A stretch of DNA of 47,883 bases, taken from positions 14,605-62,487 of the forward strand of contig JACQXH010000078.1 of NCBI GenBank assembly GCA_016208845.1, written 5' to 3'. Under the pieces are notes generated by a model. That model searched no databases. It was not told where the DNA came from and saw only the letters and a list, made by a program, of their open reading frames with translations. The position numbers and the translations under genes were made by a program. This DNA comes from Nitrospirota bacterium (GTDB taxonomy: Bacteria; Nitrospirota; Thermodesulfovibrionia; UBA6902; BMS3Bbin08). This document shows positions 24,211-33,173 of the stretch, in pieces. Numbering within the stretch: position 1 is the stretch's first letter; every line of letters starts with the position of its first letter.

Positions 24211-24296
24211 TTAACCACAGAGATCACATAGAAACACAATGATAATACAGAAAAAAGCCTCATTTTATTATTCTTCTCTGTGTCCTCTGTGGTAAT
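24211..24296. repeat. MITE-like CCACAGAG element
   Basis: About 86 bp bounded by TTAACCACAGAGATCACA on the left and the complement of ATTACCACAGAGGACACAGA on the right. It is related to the element at 6827-7017 but half its length. It lies about 70 bp upstream of the LOG gene start, so it may carry that gene's promoter region. Confidence 0.65.
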
Positions 24297-24364
24297 TTTT
24301 TTGATTAATTGAGATCTTTTTTATTTGACGTAAACATGAAACAATTGATAGCATATATGTCTAA

Positions 24365-25399
24365 ATGATAAAGCTTAGTTTCACCAGGAGCAACGGCCCG
24401 GTTGACGAGGCGATAGACAGCCTGCTCGAGCTTGCGGAAGTTAACGGCAACACAAACCTTATCCGTGAAATGATCCTTGCTGCGCTAAAGGCCGGCCAGG
24501 AAGGCAGCGACAAGATCACCCTCAGGCTCATGAATACCACAATGAAGGAGATGCGTTTTACCGGAAAGGTTTTTGGCGCATACAGGGACGTAAAAAAAGT
24601 AACTGTTTTTGGTTCTGCCCGGACCCGGCCGGATGAGCCGGTATATGAGATGGCGCGTCTCTTTGGAAAAAAGCTCGCTGATGCTGGATATATGGTCATA
24701 ACTGGCGGCGGGGGCGGTATCATGCAGGCCGCCAATGAGGGCGCAGGGCCTGAGAATTCCTTTGGAGTAAATATCCAGCTCCCCTTTGAACAAAAACCAA
24801 ATCCCGTTGTTCTTGGGAATCCCCGGCTTATTACATATAAATACTTCTTTGTCCGGAAGGTCGCATTTATCAAGGAGGCGAGCGCCATCGCCCTTTTCCC
24901 CGGCGGATTCGGCACCCTTGATGAGGCAATGGAGACCCTCACTCTGCTTCAGACGGGAAAACATAACCCCATGCCTCTGGTCCTTGTTGATGAACCGGGG
25001 GGGACCTACTGGCAGCAGTGGATGAGGATCTTCAGGGAAGAGCTCCTTGCTGACGGATATATAAGCGAATCTGATTTTAATTTATTTGAATGGGTCGATA
25101 CGGTTGATTCCGCTGTCAAGAAGATCACCCATTTCTACCGCCGCTATCACAGCGTGAGATATGTTAATAAAAAACTTGTGATCAGGCTTTTATCGAATGT
25201 TGACGCTCCATTTGTCGAAGACCTCCATAAGCGTTACTCAGACATCCTGCTTCCGAACGGGAAAATGTATTTATCAAACAGCCTTCCTGAAGAGGCTGAT
25301 GACCCGGCGATTATCCACCTGCCAAGGCTGGTGATGAATTTTAATTGCAAGGATTACGGCCGGCTCAGACAGCTTATTGACGATATAAATAATTATTAA
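24365..25399 (+). CDS. LOG family (TIGR00730-type) Rossmann protein
   Basis: A 344-residue protein with the LOG signature ITGGGGGIMQAANEGA and PGGFGTLDEAMETLTLLQ, as in phosphoribohydrolases that release free bases from nucleoside 5'-monophosphates. It has about 75 extra N-terminal residues and a C-terminal extension of about 90 residues not found in short LOG proteins. Substrate specificity cannot be read from the sequence. No ribosome binding site is clear before the ATG. It is a monocistronic gene convergent with the broken TIGR01777 gene. Confidence 0.88.
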   Translation: MIKLSFTRSNGPVDEAIDSLLELAEVNGNTNLIREMILAALKAGQEGSDKITLRLMNTTMKEMRFTGKVFGAYRDVKKVTVFGSARTRPDEPVYEMARLFGKKLADAGYMVITGGGGGIMQAANEGAGPENSFGVNIQLPFEQKPNPVVLGNPRLITYKYFFVRKVAFIKEASAIALFPGGFGTLDEAMETLTLLQTGKHNPMPLVLVDEPGGTYWQQWMRIFREELLADGYISESDFNLFEWVDTVDSAVKKITHFYRRYHSVRYVNKKLVIRLLSNVDAPFVEDLHKRYSDILLPNGKMYLSNSLPEEADDPAIIHLPRLVMNFNCKDYGRLRQLIDDINNY

Positions 25400-25652
25400 A
25401 AGGCACAAAGTTGCACAGGCACAAAGATAACCACTGATAAAATAAAAAATTATTTAGCCACGGATTAACACTGATAAACACAGATCTGCCTATCGGCAGG
25501 GTTTTTAGGATAAATGCGGGTCATTCGTACCCAGCATTGCAGTAAAGCCTTTTCTGTAACTCCCGACAAGCCGGAATGACAAAGCTAAAACGGATTTTGT
25601 TTTTGATACCTCGCAGCTCGGAACTAGTCATATCGATTTGCTACGGTATAGT
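25400..25652. repeat. Repeat-filled gap
   Basis: Contains GGCACAAAG repeats, a half element of the CCACGGAT family (AGCCACGGATTAACACTGAT at about 25454, with CTGCCTATCGGCAG), and a GACAAGCCGGAATGACA fragment at about 25564. No coding signal is visible. Confidence 0.5.
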
Positions 25653-26448
25653 TTATTCTTTTTTTTTGCCGAATATAGCCCGTAGCGCGCTATCGACATC
25701 TGGATATTTGAATTTGTATCCTGCCAACAACGCCTTTTCCGGCAAGACCCGCTGTCCTGTGAGAAGGATATTGCCAAGCTCTCCGAGGGTTAATTTGACA
25801 ACAAAACCCGGGACCCTAAGCCATGACGGCTTATGAAGCGCCCTTCCAAGGGCAGAACTGAACTCTTTATTTGTTGCCGGGTCAGGGGCAGTCATATTAA
25901 TCGGGCCGGCGATTAAATCTTTTTTAAGCGCAAATTTGATAATGCCTATGATGTCGTCTCTGTGGATCCATGAAAACCATTGATTGCCGCTGCCGACCGG
26001 CCCGCCTAAATAAAATCTAAACCTCCCATGCCTTGCAAACCTCTGCAAGAAAGTCTGAAGCAGGCGGGGTATTTTCAGTTACATGCTCATCCCCATGGGC
26101 GCCGTAGTAGCCGATTGCAGAGGCGCTGATCAGGACCTTTGGTTTTGGATTTGCATTCTTCATGGACTCTACAAGGGCGCGTGTTGTACTTATCCTGCTT
26201 GACATGATGAGTCCCTTGCGCTTCTTTGTCTAGCGTCCGGACGCAATGGACTCTCCGGCAAGATTGATGACAGCATCAAATTTTGAGATTATTTCAGGAG
26301 GAATTAGATCAGGCGGATTCCATGTAAGTTTTTCCTTTGAATCTGACTTGCGTCTCGTGGTAACTGCGACAGAATGCCCCGAGTTTCTCAGTTCACGGTT
26401 TAATGGCGCTCCGACAAACCCTGTGCCGCCTGTTATGAGGATATTCAT
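25653..26448 (-). pseudogene. TIGR01777-type epimerase (SDR39U1 family), broken twice
   Basis: An NAD(P)-binding epimerase-like protein in three pieces. The N-terminus MNILITGGTGFVGAPLNREL reaches LAGESIASGR, then an in-frame TAG at 26230-26232 where the family has Trp (GRWT). The same frame continues with KGLIMSSRISTTRALVES and SASAIGYYGAHGDE to CKAWEV. There about 30 residues are missing and the frame changes before FRFYLGGPVGSGNQWFSWIH and the normal C-terminus. Two independent lesions indicate a pseudogene rather than a single sequencing error. It is convergent with the LOG gene. Confidence 0.88.
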
Positions 26449-26543
26449 GGGATGATTATATCAAAAGTGTTAGAGGTGGTGCATATCTGAAGTGATATTC
26501 AAAATAAATGCTTGATGATCCCTGGATCGATGAACCCTGCTCT

Positions 26544-27668
26544 TTAATCCCCGTGGAAATTATTCTGAAGTACTGGCGTCTGTTGGCCCCTGAATTTATC
26601 AAATTCTCCATTTTCGATTGCTTCACGCATTTTCCTGAAAAACTCAAGGTAGAAGTGAAGGTTGTGCAGGGTATTTAGTCTCATCGAAAGGATCTCCCTG
26701 TTCATAAAGAGATGACGCAGATACGCCTTTGAATAATTCCTGCATGTATAACAACCACAATTTATATCAAGCGGATCCGGGTCTGTCTTGAACTCTTCGC
26801 GCTTGATGCTGATCCTTCCGGCGCTCGTAAACAATGTCCCGTTACGCGCATTCCTCGTAGGCATGACACAGTCAAACATAGCAATGCCTGCTGAGCCCGC
26901 CTCAAGCACATCAAGCAGGTCGCCTATTCCCATCAGGTAGTGCGGCTTGTCCTGCGGTAAAAGAGGAGTCGTGTAATTTATCATGTCGTACATCAGGTTC
27001 TTCGGCTCTCCGACGCTAAGCCCGCCTATTGCGTATCCGTCAAAATCCATTTCAATCAATTCTTCAGCGCTCTGCTTTCTCAGGTCAGCGTATGTTCCTC
27101 CCTGCACAATGCCGAATAAGTGCGGAGTGCGGAGTGCGGAGTGCGGAGTTGAACTCTCTTTACATCTTCTTGCCCACTTTGATGTCAACTGAAGCGACTT
27201 CAGCGCATATTCGCGCGATGCCGGGTAAGGCGTGCATTCGTCAAATGCCATTGCTATGTCAGAGCCGAGTGCGGCCTGAATATCCATCACAAGTTCAGGG
27301 GTGAGAAAATGGGTAGAGCCATCGATGTGAGAGCGGAATTCCACTCCTTCATCCGTTATTTTTCTCAGCGGCGAGAGGCTGAAGACCTGAAACCCTCCGC
27401 TGTCCGTAAGGATCGGCCCCTGCCAGTTCATGAATTTATGAAGCCCGCCGATTTTATTTATCGCCTCGTGACCGGGGCGCAGATACAGGTGGTAAGTGTT
27501 GGAAAGGATTATTTCAGCGCCAAGGTCCTTCAGTTCATCCTGATTCATGGCCTTGACGGTCGCATTGGTGCCGACAGGCATGAAGGCCGGCGTGTTTATA
27601 ATGCCCCGCTCAGTCTGTATCCGGCCGCGCCTCGCATTGCCGTCTGTTTTTGATATCTTGTATGTAAT
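26544..27668 (-). CDS. tgt: tRNA-guanine transglycosylase, probable AUU start
   Basis: Exchanges guanine for preQ1 in tRNA anticodons (queuosine pathway). Visible are ILTDSGGFQVFSL, GLSVGEPK, the nucleophile region FDCVMPTRNARNGTLFT and zinc ligands CGCYTCRNYSKAYLRH. The first ATG (27581) would delete the conserved start of the barrel. The frame is open upstream through KISKTDGNARRGRIQTERG to an ATT at 27668, 5 bp after GAGGAG, with no ATG, GTG or TTG between. An AUU initiation codon, as in infC, is therefore likely. A heptamer repeat (27119-27150) adds a short insert. Confidence 0.93.
   Translation of the reverse strand: MTYKISKTDGNARRGRIQTERGIINTPAFMPVGTNATVKAMNQDELKDLGAEIILSNTYHLYLRPGHEAINKIGGLHKFMNWQGPILTDSGGFQVFSLSPLRKITDEGVEFRSHIDGSTHFLTPELVMDIQAALGSDIAMAFDECTPYPASREYALKSLQLTSKWARRCKESSTPHSALRTPHLFGIVQGGTYADLRKQSAEELIEMDFDGYAIGGLSVGEPKNLMYDMINYTTPLLPQDKPHYLMGIGDLLDVLEAGSAGIAMFDCVMPTRNARNGTLFTSAGRISIKREEFKTDPDPLDINCGCYTCRNYSKAYLRHLFMNREILSMRLNTLHNLHFYLEFFRKMREAIENGEFDKFRGQQTPVLQNNFHGD
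27119..27150. repeat. Heptamer tandem repeat in frame inside tgt
   Basis: Four perfect copies of the 7-mer TGCGGAG (from about 27121). They encode the insert SSTPHSALRTPH just before LFGIVQGG, where Tgt proteins have a short variable loop. The reading frame is kept. Unlike most others in the window only one arm of the repeat is obvious. Confidence 0.8.
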
Positions 27669-27693
27669 TTTGTCTCCTCAAAAAAGCATTTAA

Positions 27694-27939
27694 CCACGGA
27701 TGAACACAGATTAACACAGATCTGCCTGTCGGCAGAAAGACAAGTGCAAAATTAAATAAATATATCGGTACAACGTACTTCGTACAGCGTACCTCGTAAA
27801 AACAAAGACGAAATAATTACAAATCTACTAAAAAACTGTTACGAAGTACTAAGTACGATGTACGCAACACGATTCAGTCTGCAATCTGTGTTCTGATTGT
27901 CAGATTTAGTAATCCGTATCAATCCGCGAAGATCCGTGG
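27694..27939. repeat. Composite repeat, inverted copy of 7291-7550
   Basis: Starts CCACGGATGAACACAGATTA and ends GAAGATCCGTGG. Its reverse complement shares layout and blocks with 7291-7550, including GCCGACAGGCAGATCTGTG and ACAATCAGAACACAGATTGC. The middle contains units of GTACTTCGTAC in inverted array. It lies upstream of tgt and downstream of the CopD-like gene. No coding potential. Confidence 0.75.
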
Positions 27940-27950
27940 CTGAATGCCGT

Positions 27951-28394
27951 TTAATAATGTGCTGTCCATATCCCGGCGGCAACTGCAAAATAGCTCAGAG
28001 CCAATATCACCCAGTGAAAGGCCTGAAGTATAGAGAATATTTTTTTGGTATCGAGTTCTTCACCCGAGGGCTTTGTGAAGATTTTTTTAAAAATGATTTT
28101 TTCAAGTCCGAACAAAAGCGACGCGTAAAATGTCCAGACCGCGATCATTACCCATGCCCCAAAGCTCAGGCCTTTCTCAGTGATCAATAAAAGGCCGGAC
28201 ATGCCTGCAAGAATGACCATTAGTTTAGCGATCTTTCCAAAGCGGTGTTCTGTCCCCTGAAACATCATGACCTGTTCAAGAGAGCTGTTCGACCTCTGGA
28301 TCATCGGGAATGTGATCATAGTGACAAATGAAACCCCGCCTATCCAGATGATGATGGAGATAATGTGAACTGTTAATGCTATCGGGTATAACAT
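27951..28394 (-). CDS. Small four-helix membrane protein (CopD-like)
   Basis: A 147-residue integral membrane protein with four hydrophobic segments: LTVHIISIIIWIGGVSFVTM, LMVILAGMSGLLLI, VMIAVWTFYASLLFGLEKII and VILALSYFAVAAGIW. His residues lie at the membrane edges (TVHII, EHRFGK, AFHW), as in CopD/DUF-type heme- or copper-associated proteins. An AGGAG ribosome binding site precedes the ATG. The function is not established. Confidence 0.7.
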   Translation of the reverse strand: MLYPIALTVHIISIIIWIGGVSFVTMITFPMIQRSNSSLEQVMMFQGTEHRFGKIAKLMVILAGMSGLLLITEKGLSFGAWVMIAVWTFYASLLFGLEKIIFKKIFTKPSGEELDTKKIFSILQAFHWVILALSYFAVAAGIWTAHY

Positions 28395-28427
28395 GGTATG
28401 CTCCTTTATATCTTAAGAATTTATGAA

Positions 28428-28544
28428 TCCGCAGATTACACAGATTTGCGCAGATTAAAAAAATCTAAAAAAATCTGTGTTTATCCGTGTCCATCTGTGG
28501 TTAAATATATATAAACATCTGCGGTCATCTGTGTAATCTGCGGA
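28428..28544. repeat. 117-bp element with perfect 18-bp terminal inverted repeats
   Basis: TCCGCAGATTACACAGAT at 28428-28445 and its exact complement at 28527-28544. The interior carries a second inverted set (AAAAAATCTGTG, TCCATCTGTGG). It sits between argS and the CopD-like gene. It looks like a MITE of the CACAGAT family. No target duplication is recognised. Confidence 0.75.
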
Positions 28545-28558
28545 CATCTTTCCCGGTC

Positions 28559-30301
28559 TCACATCTTCTCCGGGGCGCTGACTCCGAGAATTTTCAATCC
28601 CTCTTCAAGCGCAAGCTGAACAGCCCTGCAGAGGCTGAGCCTCGCACCGGTTATCACGCTGTCGTCTGTAAGGACCCTATGTTTATTGTAATAAGAATGA
28701 AAGAGCCGGGCCAGGTCCTGAAGATAATATGTTATCCTGTGCGGCTCAAAGGCAAATACCGCGCCTTCAAACATCATCGGATATTGGAGCAGTTTCTTGA
28801 TTATGGCGATCTCCTCGACTTCTTTTAATGCCGTTAAGTCTGTCCCTTGAACCCGAAAAGACCGTAATGCGTGATACGTAATGTGTGATGAGTTTGCTGT
28901 TCCCTGACTACTGTCTACTGAATACTGACTACTATCTTTCTGACCCCTGACCCTTCTCTCTTCCGCCTGCCTGAATATACTTGATATCCTTGCAAACGCA
29001 TACTGCACATAAAAAACAGGATTCTCCGCTGACTGCTCTTTTGCGACCTCTATGTCAAATTCGAGTTGACTGTCAGCCCTTCTTGTGAGAAATATGAATT
29101 TCGCTGTGTCAGAACCTACCTCATCAATTACCTCGCGCAGGGTTATGAATTCTCCTGCCCTCTTTGACATCTGCACGGGTTTGCCGTGCCTCAGGAGCGT
29201 TACCATCTGCACGATTATGACCCTGAATTTTTCCTTTGAAAGGCCGAAGGCCGAAAGCACCGACCTGATGCGCGGTATGTAGCCGTGATGGTCTGCGCCC
29301 CAGATGTCTATGATCGTATCAAAGCCCCTGTCGAGCTTGTCTTTGTGATAGGCGATATCAGAGGCAAAGTATGTATATTCGCCGTCCTGTTTGACAACAA
29401 CCCTGTCCTTGTCGTCGCCAAAGTTTGTTGAGCTGAACCATTTTGCGCCGTCTTTTTCATATAAAAAATTTTTATGCTGAAGCGCGGTCAGTGCCCCCTG
29501 GACCTTGCCTTTTTCATAAAGCTCTTTTTCGCTCTGCCATTTATCAAAGGTCACTCCAAAATCCTTCAGGTCCCTTTCAATATCGGACAGCATCATTTTA
29601 TAGGCATGACTGATAAAGAAATCACCGCATTGTTCAAAAGTATTATTAAGATATTTATTGCCGATATCTTTTATTATTTCTTCTGCTATCGAGGCGATAT
29701 AATCCCCTTTATAGCCGTTTTCAGGAAAATGGACGTCGTTTCCCAATGCCTGCTGATATCGTGAATAAACTGACAGCCCGAGGAGTTTTACCTGGAGTCC
29801 GGCGTCATTGACGTAAAACTCCTTCTCCACCTCAAACCCTGCCGCAGTAAGCAGGTTGCTAAGTGCATTGCCGATCGCAGCGCCCCTTCCATGCCCTATA
29901 TGAAGCGGCCCTGTTGGATTGGCGCTGATAAATTCGACCTGTATCCTTTTATTTTGTCCGAGGCCTGCGCTCAGGGATGGATGCCCTTCGCTCAGAAGTC
30001 GTTGCAGATTTTCATATAAGTATTCTTTTTTAAATCTGAAATTGATGAACCCTGCGCCTGCGATCTCTATATTTTCAAAAGGGCCGGATTGCTTAACTAT
30101 TTCTGAAAGAAGCTCTTCAGCTATCTTTTTAGGGGGCTTTTTGAGTGTTTTTGTAAGGCCCATTGCAACAGTGCTGGCAGCATCGCCAAGGTCCTCATTC
30201 CTTGGAATTTCCACATCTATATAGGGGATGCTTTCCAGCCCCCAGCCTTCTTTGAGGCTCGCAATGGCATTTGTGATCGCTTCAGTGACGGCCTTTTTCA
30301 T
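28559..30301 (-). CDS. argS: Arginyl-tRNA synthetase
   Basis: Class I synthetase charging tRNA(Arg). It has an N-terminal additional domain, the HIGH motif in TGPLHIGHGRGAAIGNAL, the catalytic core signature GADHHGYIPRI, the KMSKS-equivalent VQMSKRAGEF, and the C-terminal anticodon-binding segment ending GLKILGVSAPEKM. The length of 580 exceeds the usual 550-560 because of an in-frame insertion of about 35-40 residues after FRQAEE (28840-28965). Confidence 0.97.
   Translation of the reverse strand: MKKAVTEAITNAIASLKEGWGLESIPYIDVEIPRNEDLGDAASTVAMGLTKTLKKPPKKIAEELLSEIVKQSGPFENIEIAGAGFINFRFKKEYLYENLQRLLSEGHPSLSAGLGQNKRIQVEFISANPTGPLHIGHGRGAAIGNALSNLLTAAGFEVEKEFYVNDAGLQVKLLGLSVYSRYQQALGNDVHFPENGYKGDYIASIAEEIIKDIGNKYLNNTFEQCGDFFISHAYKMMLSDIERDLKDFGVTFDKWQSEKELYEKGKVQGALTALQHKNFLYEKDGAKWFSSTNFGDDKDRVVVKQDGEYTYFASDIAYHKDKLDRGFDTIIDIWGADHHGYIPRIRSVLSAFGLSKEKFRVIIVQMVTLLRHGKPVQMSKRAGEFITLREVIDEVGSDTAKFIFLTRRADSQLEFDIEVAKEQSAENPVFYVQYAFARISSIFRQAEERRVRGQKDSSQYSVDSSQGTANSSHITYHALRSFRVQGTDLTALKEVEEIAIIKKLLQYPMMFEGAVFAFEPHRITYYLQDLARLFHSYYNKHRVLTDDSVITGARLSLCRAVQLALEEGLKILGVSAPEKM
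28840..28965. repeat. In-frame short-period repeats inside argS
   Basis: Two repeat blocks lie side by side: CGTAATGCGTGATACGTAAT (related to the holB insert) and TGACTACTGTCTACTGAATA followed by CTGACTAC units. Together they encode a Ser-, Gln-, His- and Arg-rich linker (ending SSHITYHALRSFRVQG) at the junction between the catalytic core and the anticodon-binding domain. The frame is preserved. Confidence 0.75.
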
Positions 30302-30378
30302 GGATTAAGTTTAAAGATACATTGGAGGTAAGTCAATAATTGCACAAAAAATACAATTGATGACAGTGGTACAGAAAA

Positions 30379-30535
30379 GCAGGTATTTGTCCGTCATGAC
30401 TGGCGACCTTAATCGGGCATACATGGTTCGACAGGCTCACCATGACAACTGTCACCCTGAGCTTGTCGAAGGATGACATACACTCAGGACAGGCCTGTCG
30501 AAGGGTGGATTCCCGCTAAAGACATGCGGGAATAA
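30379..30535. repeat. REP-like repeats in the argS upstream gap
   Basis: Contains TGGTTCGACAGGCTCACCAT and TCACCCTGAGCTTGTCGAAG as an inverted pair, plus GGATTCCCGCTAAAGACATG and CGGGAATAAC. These are the same dispersed families as at 24041-24120 and 16673-16762. The rest of the 370-bp gap (30302-30673) has no gene. Confidence 0.6.
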
Positions 30536-30616
30536 CGTGTCTAAGAATGTACAGACTATTATGAGAACTTTAATAAGTGACAAAGATACAGCGTTTTTGT
30601 CTTGTGTTTTTAATCA

Positions 30617-30656
30617 ACATATCCCCCTGTCCGGATAATCGGATAGGGGGATATGT
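30617..30656 (-). terminator. Strong hairpin downstream of the first VGIGT gene
   Basis: ACATATCCCCCTGTCCG and its near-perfect complement CGGATAGGGGGATATGT form a 17-bp stem with one mismatch and a 6-nt loop, 18 bp after the stop of the surface protein gene. The T-tract after the stem on the minus strand is weak (GTTGATTAAAA), so a factor-assisted or bidirectional terminator is possible. Confidence 0.6.
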
Positions 30657-30673
30657 GTAACTTCCCGTGATAT

Positions 30674-33004
30674 TTACTGCAAAGTTATCAATACGAGTAT
30701 TTCGCCGCGCTGCCCCTCTTTAAGAGGTTCAAGGGCCTTGCCCAGAAGCATGCCGGGCCTCAATTTATCTGAATCAGCCTTCATTGCATATCCTTTGACA
30801 GGGCTTGTGACAAGCAGGTCGCCTGCAGAGATCTTTCCATAATTCGTATCGACTTTGACCTTCACCCTTCCTGTGTGAGCAATAACTGCCTTATCATCTC
30901 CGCCTTCGCCAAGGATGATCCCGGGCATTTCAGATACGACTCCTGCGACCAGCGAATTGTATGCTCTATCAGAAGAAACCACCTGATTAATTTCTTTAGT
31001 ATCGATCATTACGACCATGCCCTTAGCCAGCTGTTCTGACGTTTTTACCCATTCTGCCACGTCCTGATATTTAGCTGCGATGTTGCCGTCTACCTGCAGA
31101 TTTCCTGTAACGTGCGCATTCCCGGCGACATGGAGCTTAGAGTCCGGACTTGCCGTCCCAATACCTAAATTACCATTAGGATCAATTCTTGCTCTTTCGC
31201 TTCCGGCATTGTTAAAAATGTGCTGGGTAGCGTCATATCGAGCGGAATAATAGCCTCCAGCCGTGTTAACTACTCGCCATTCTCCTACACCACCAAATGG
31301 AATAAGCCGTATAGAAACATCACTGGAAGTCACATCCAATTTTGCCCCAGGGGACAACGTCCCGATGCCAACGCCGCCTGTTTCTCTAATGACCATTGCG
31401 GGTGCCGTGTAACCACCATTCGGCCCATTATTGATTCTAAACATAATACCGCCATTAACACCGCTTGTAGTATCGGTTTCGTCAGAAAGGATAAGAAATC
31501 GTTTGCCTGTTGCATACGTACCAATAGGGTCATACTTGAGTGTTCCCATGTTATTGTATTCTGCAGTTGTCAGTGTTATTCCTTGCCAATTACTACCACG
31601 AACTTCTAATTTTGACGATGGATTAATCGTCCCGATGCCGACGTTGCCTCCGTTTTGATTTAATACAAGATTTCGATAGGCTGTCCCTTCTGTTACACTC
31701 TGGATAAATCCATAATTATTTGCTGTATCATATCCTATCCACATTTTATTGCTTGGATTTGTCAGGCCCTGCAGCATCAGTTGACTGCCAGCTGCAGATG
31801 TTCCATCCGCCATAACGTGAAGTTTATTGGCAGGTGATGTGGTCCCGATCCCAAGATTTCCCGATACGCTGTAATTAGAACCGGCCTGAGCCACCGGCCA
31901 GCTGGAGCGGCAGTCTGTTCCTATGCATAGCGCATTCCCCTTAATGCTGCCTGCAACATCTAATTTTTGACTTGGAGTTGTCGTTCCGATGCCGAGATTG
32001 CCTGATGCCAGATCAAAGCGGGCCCTGTTAGTCCAGTCTGTAATGACTCCTGCACTCGAAGAAGGAGAATACATGAAATCGATTGTGTTAAACATCATCT
32101 GGATCAGGCTGCTCGGCACTGCCGAAGGCTTTTGCCATACTACACCGCTACTGGTCCACTGCACAAATGCGTTACGGGAAAGCCCGGTCCCTACGCCTGA
32201 ACCTATAAAATAGGCATCGTATGGAAGGCCGAGATAGGAATAACCGCCATTTTGATCGCTTGACACGGCATTCCTGATCCGTACGTCGCCCCCCTGGACG
32301 TCCAATTTATATGCCGGGCTTGTCGTTCCTATACCAACATTACCGTTTTTATCAATCCTCATGCGTTCAACCATTGATGGGGAGCCGTCAGAAAGGCTGA
32401 ACTTCATATGAGGCATATCAGATATAGCCATAGTTCGTCCTTTGACGTCAATTTCACCAACAAGGTTAGCGGCGTTATAGAATCGTATATATTTGGAAGC
32501 CTCACCGTAATCATTTTCAATCCGTATTCCCATTCCGCCTGGCTGACTTCCTCCATCAATATGTAAAATATCACCGGGATTTGCCGTGCCGATGCCGACT
32601 TTTGTATTTGCGTCATCCGGGCCTTGTGAAGCAGAACCAGCTGAGAGATATATCTTGTCCGACCATATATCCATCTCATCCCGTGAAAAGAGTTTCATGG
32701 TCCCAGAAACAGGACTGCCGATATTCTGCTGGAAATTACCGTTAAAAATCAGATTTCCCAAAAAATTGGCGCCCATTGGCAACGTGGGTGTTCCAAATCT
32801 AAACCACCCATTGTTAGTATCTGCCAGTATTTCCGCCTGCCCATAACCGGTCTTGAATATGATCTTCTCTTCCTGTCCCTGACCAATTCCATCGCCTATG
32901 TAAAGTATGTCATTCTCCGCTAAAGCAATAGTCCCGGTCACGAGTAAAAATACTGAAATTACAAAACACAACATTACATATGCTGCTGTTTTTTTTGCTT
33001 TCAT
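30674..33004 (-). CDS. Secreted VGIGT-repeat surface protein (tail-fibre-like)
   Basis: A protein of about 776 residues exported by a signal peptide (MKAKKTAAYVMLCFVISVFL...ALAEN). The start at 33004 is chosen for the GGAGG upstream. The body has at least seven NxGIGTxxPxxKLxV repeats, as in bacteriophage tail-fibre and spike proteins. The last about 140 residues (DVAEWVKTSEQL to EILVLITLQ) resemble the self-chaperoning C-termini of such fibres (Peptidase_G2-like; inference). The N-terminal 130 and C-terminal 150 residues are almost the same as in the second copy (35219-37627). No phage genes surround it, so a cell-surface fibre is likely. Confidence 0.82.
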   Translation of the reverse strand: MKAKKTAAYVMLCFVISVFLLVTGTIALAENDILYIGDGIGQGQEEKIIFKTGYGQAEILADTNNGWFRFGTPTLPMGANFLGNLIFNGNFQQNIGSPVSGTMKLFSRDEMDIWSDKIYLSAGSASQGPDDANTKVGIGTANPGDILHIDGGSQPGGMGIRIENDYGEASKYIRFYNAANLVGEIDVKGRTMAISDMPHMKFSLSDGSPSMVERMRIDKNGNVGIGTTSPAYKLDVQGGDVRIRNAVSSDQNGGYSYLGLPYDAYFIGSGVGTGLSRNAFVQWTSSGVVWQKPSAVPSSLIQMMFNTIDFMYSPSSSAGVITDWTNRARFDLASGNLGIGTTTPSQKLDVAGSIKGNALCIGTDCRSSWPVAQAGSNYSVSGNLGIGTTSPANKLHVMADGTSAAGSQLMLQGLTNPSNKMWIGYDTANNYGFIQSVTEGTAYRNLVLNQNGGNVGIGTINPSSKLEVRGSNWQGITLTTAEYNNMGTLKYDPIGTYATGKRFLILSDETDTTSGVNGGIMFRINNGPNGGYTAPAMVIRETGGVGIGTLSPGAKLDVTSSDVSIRLIPFGGVGEWRVVNTAGGYYSARYDATQHIFNNAGSERARIDPNGNLGIGTASPDSKLHVAGNAHVTGNLQVDGNIAAKYQDVAEWVKTSEQLAKGMVVMIDTKEINQVVSSDRAYNSLVAGVVSEMPGIILGEGGDDKAVIAHTGRVKVKVDTNYGKISAGDLLVTSPVKGYAMKADSDKLRPGMLLGKALEPLKEGQRGEILVLITLQ

Positions 33005-33173
33005 TCTGCTTTCCTCCTTTAAACTTGTAAATTGCAATTTGTAAATTTGAAATTTAAAAAAATTCCAAATTAAAATTTATAAACTCTGTGTCCCTGCCTG
33101 CCGGCAGGCAAGCTCTGTGGTTTACCCGCCTCTGGCGGCGCCTAAGGCGACCAGGGTTAATTGCATTATCTGG
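33005..33173. repeat. AT-rich inverted units and CTGCCTGCCGGCAGGCA palindrome
   Basis: The gap upstream of the first VGIGT gene has AT-rich units (AACTTGTAAATTGCAATTTG, CAAATTAAAATTTATAAA), then a GC palindrome CTGCCTGCCGGCAGGCA within the CTCTGTG family, then GCCTCTGGCGGCGCCTAAGG. No coding signal; it may include the promoter region. Confidence 0.45.

Noticed and set aside
24361..24942. Long minus-strand ORFs opposite the LOG gene and similar opposite-strand frames across the window
   Set aside because: They mirror well-supported genes and show no family motifs. Opposite-strand shadows.
27119..27150. CRISPR-like array in tgt
   Set aside because: Four adjacent 7-mers with no spacers, inside a coding frame. 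A simple tandem repeat.
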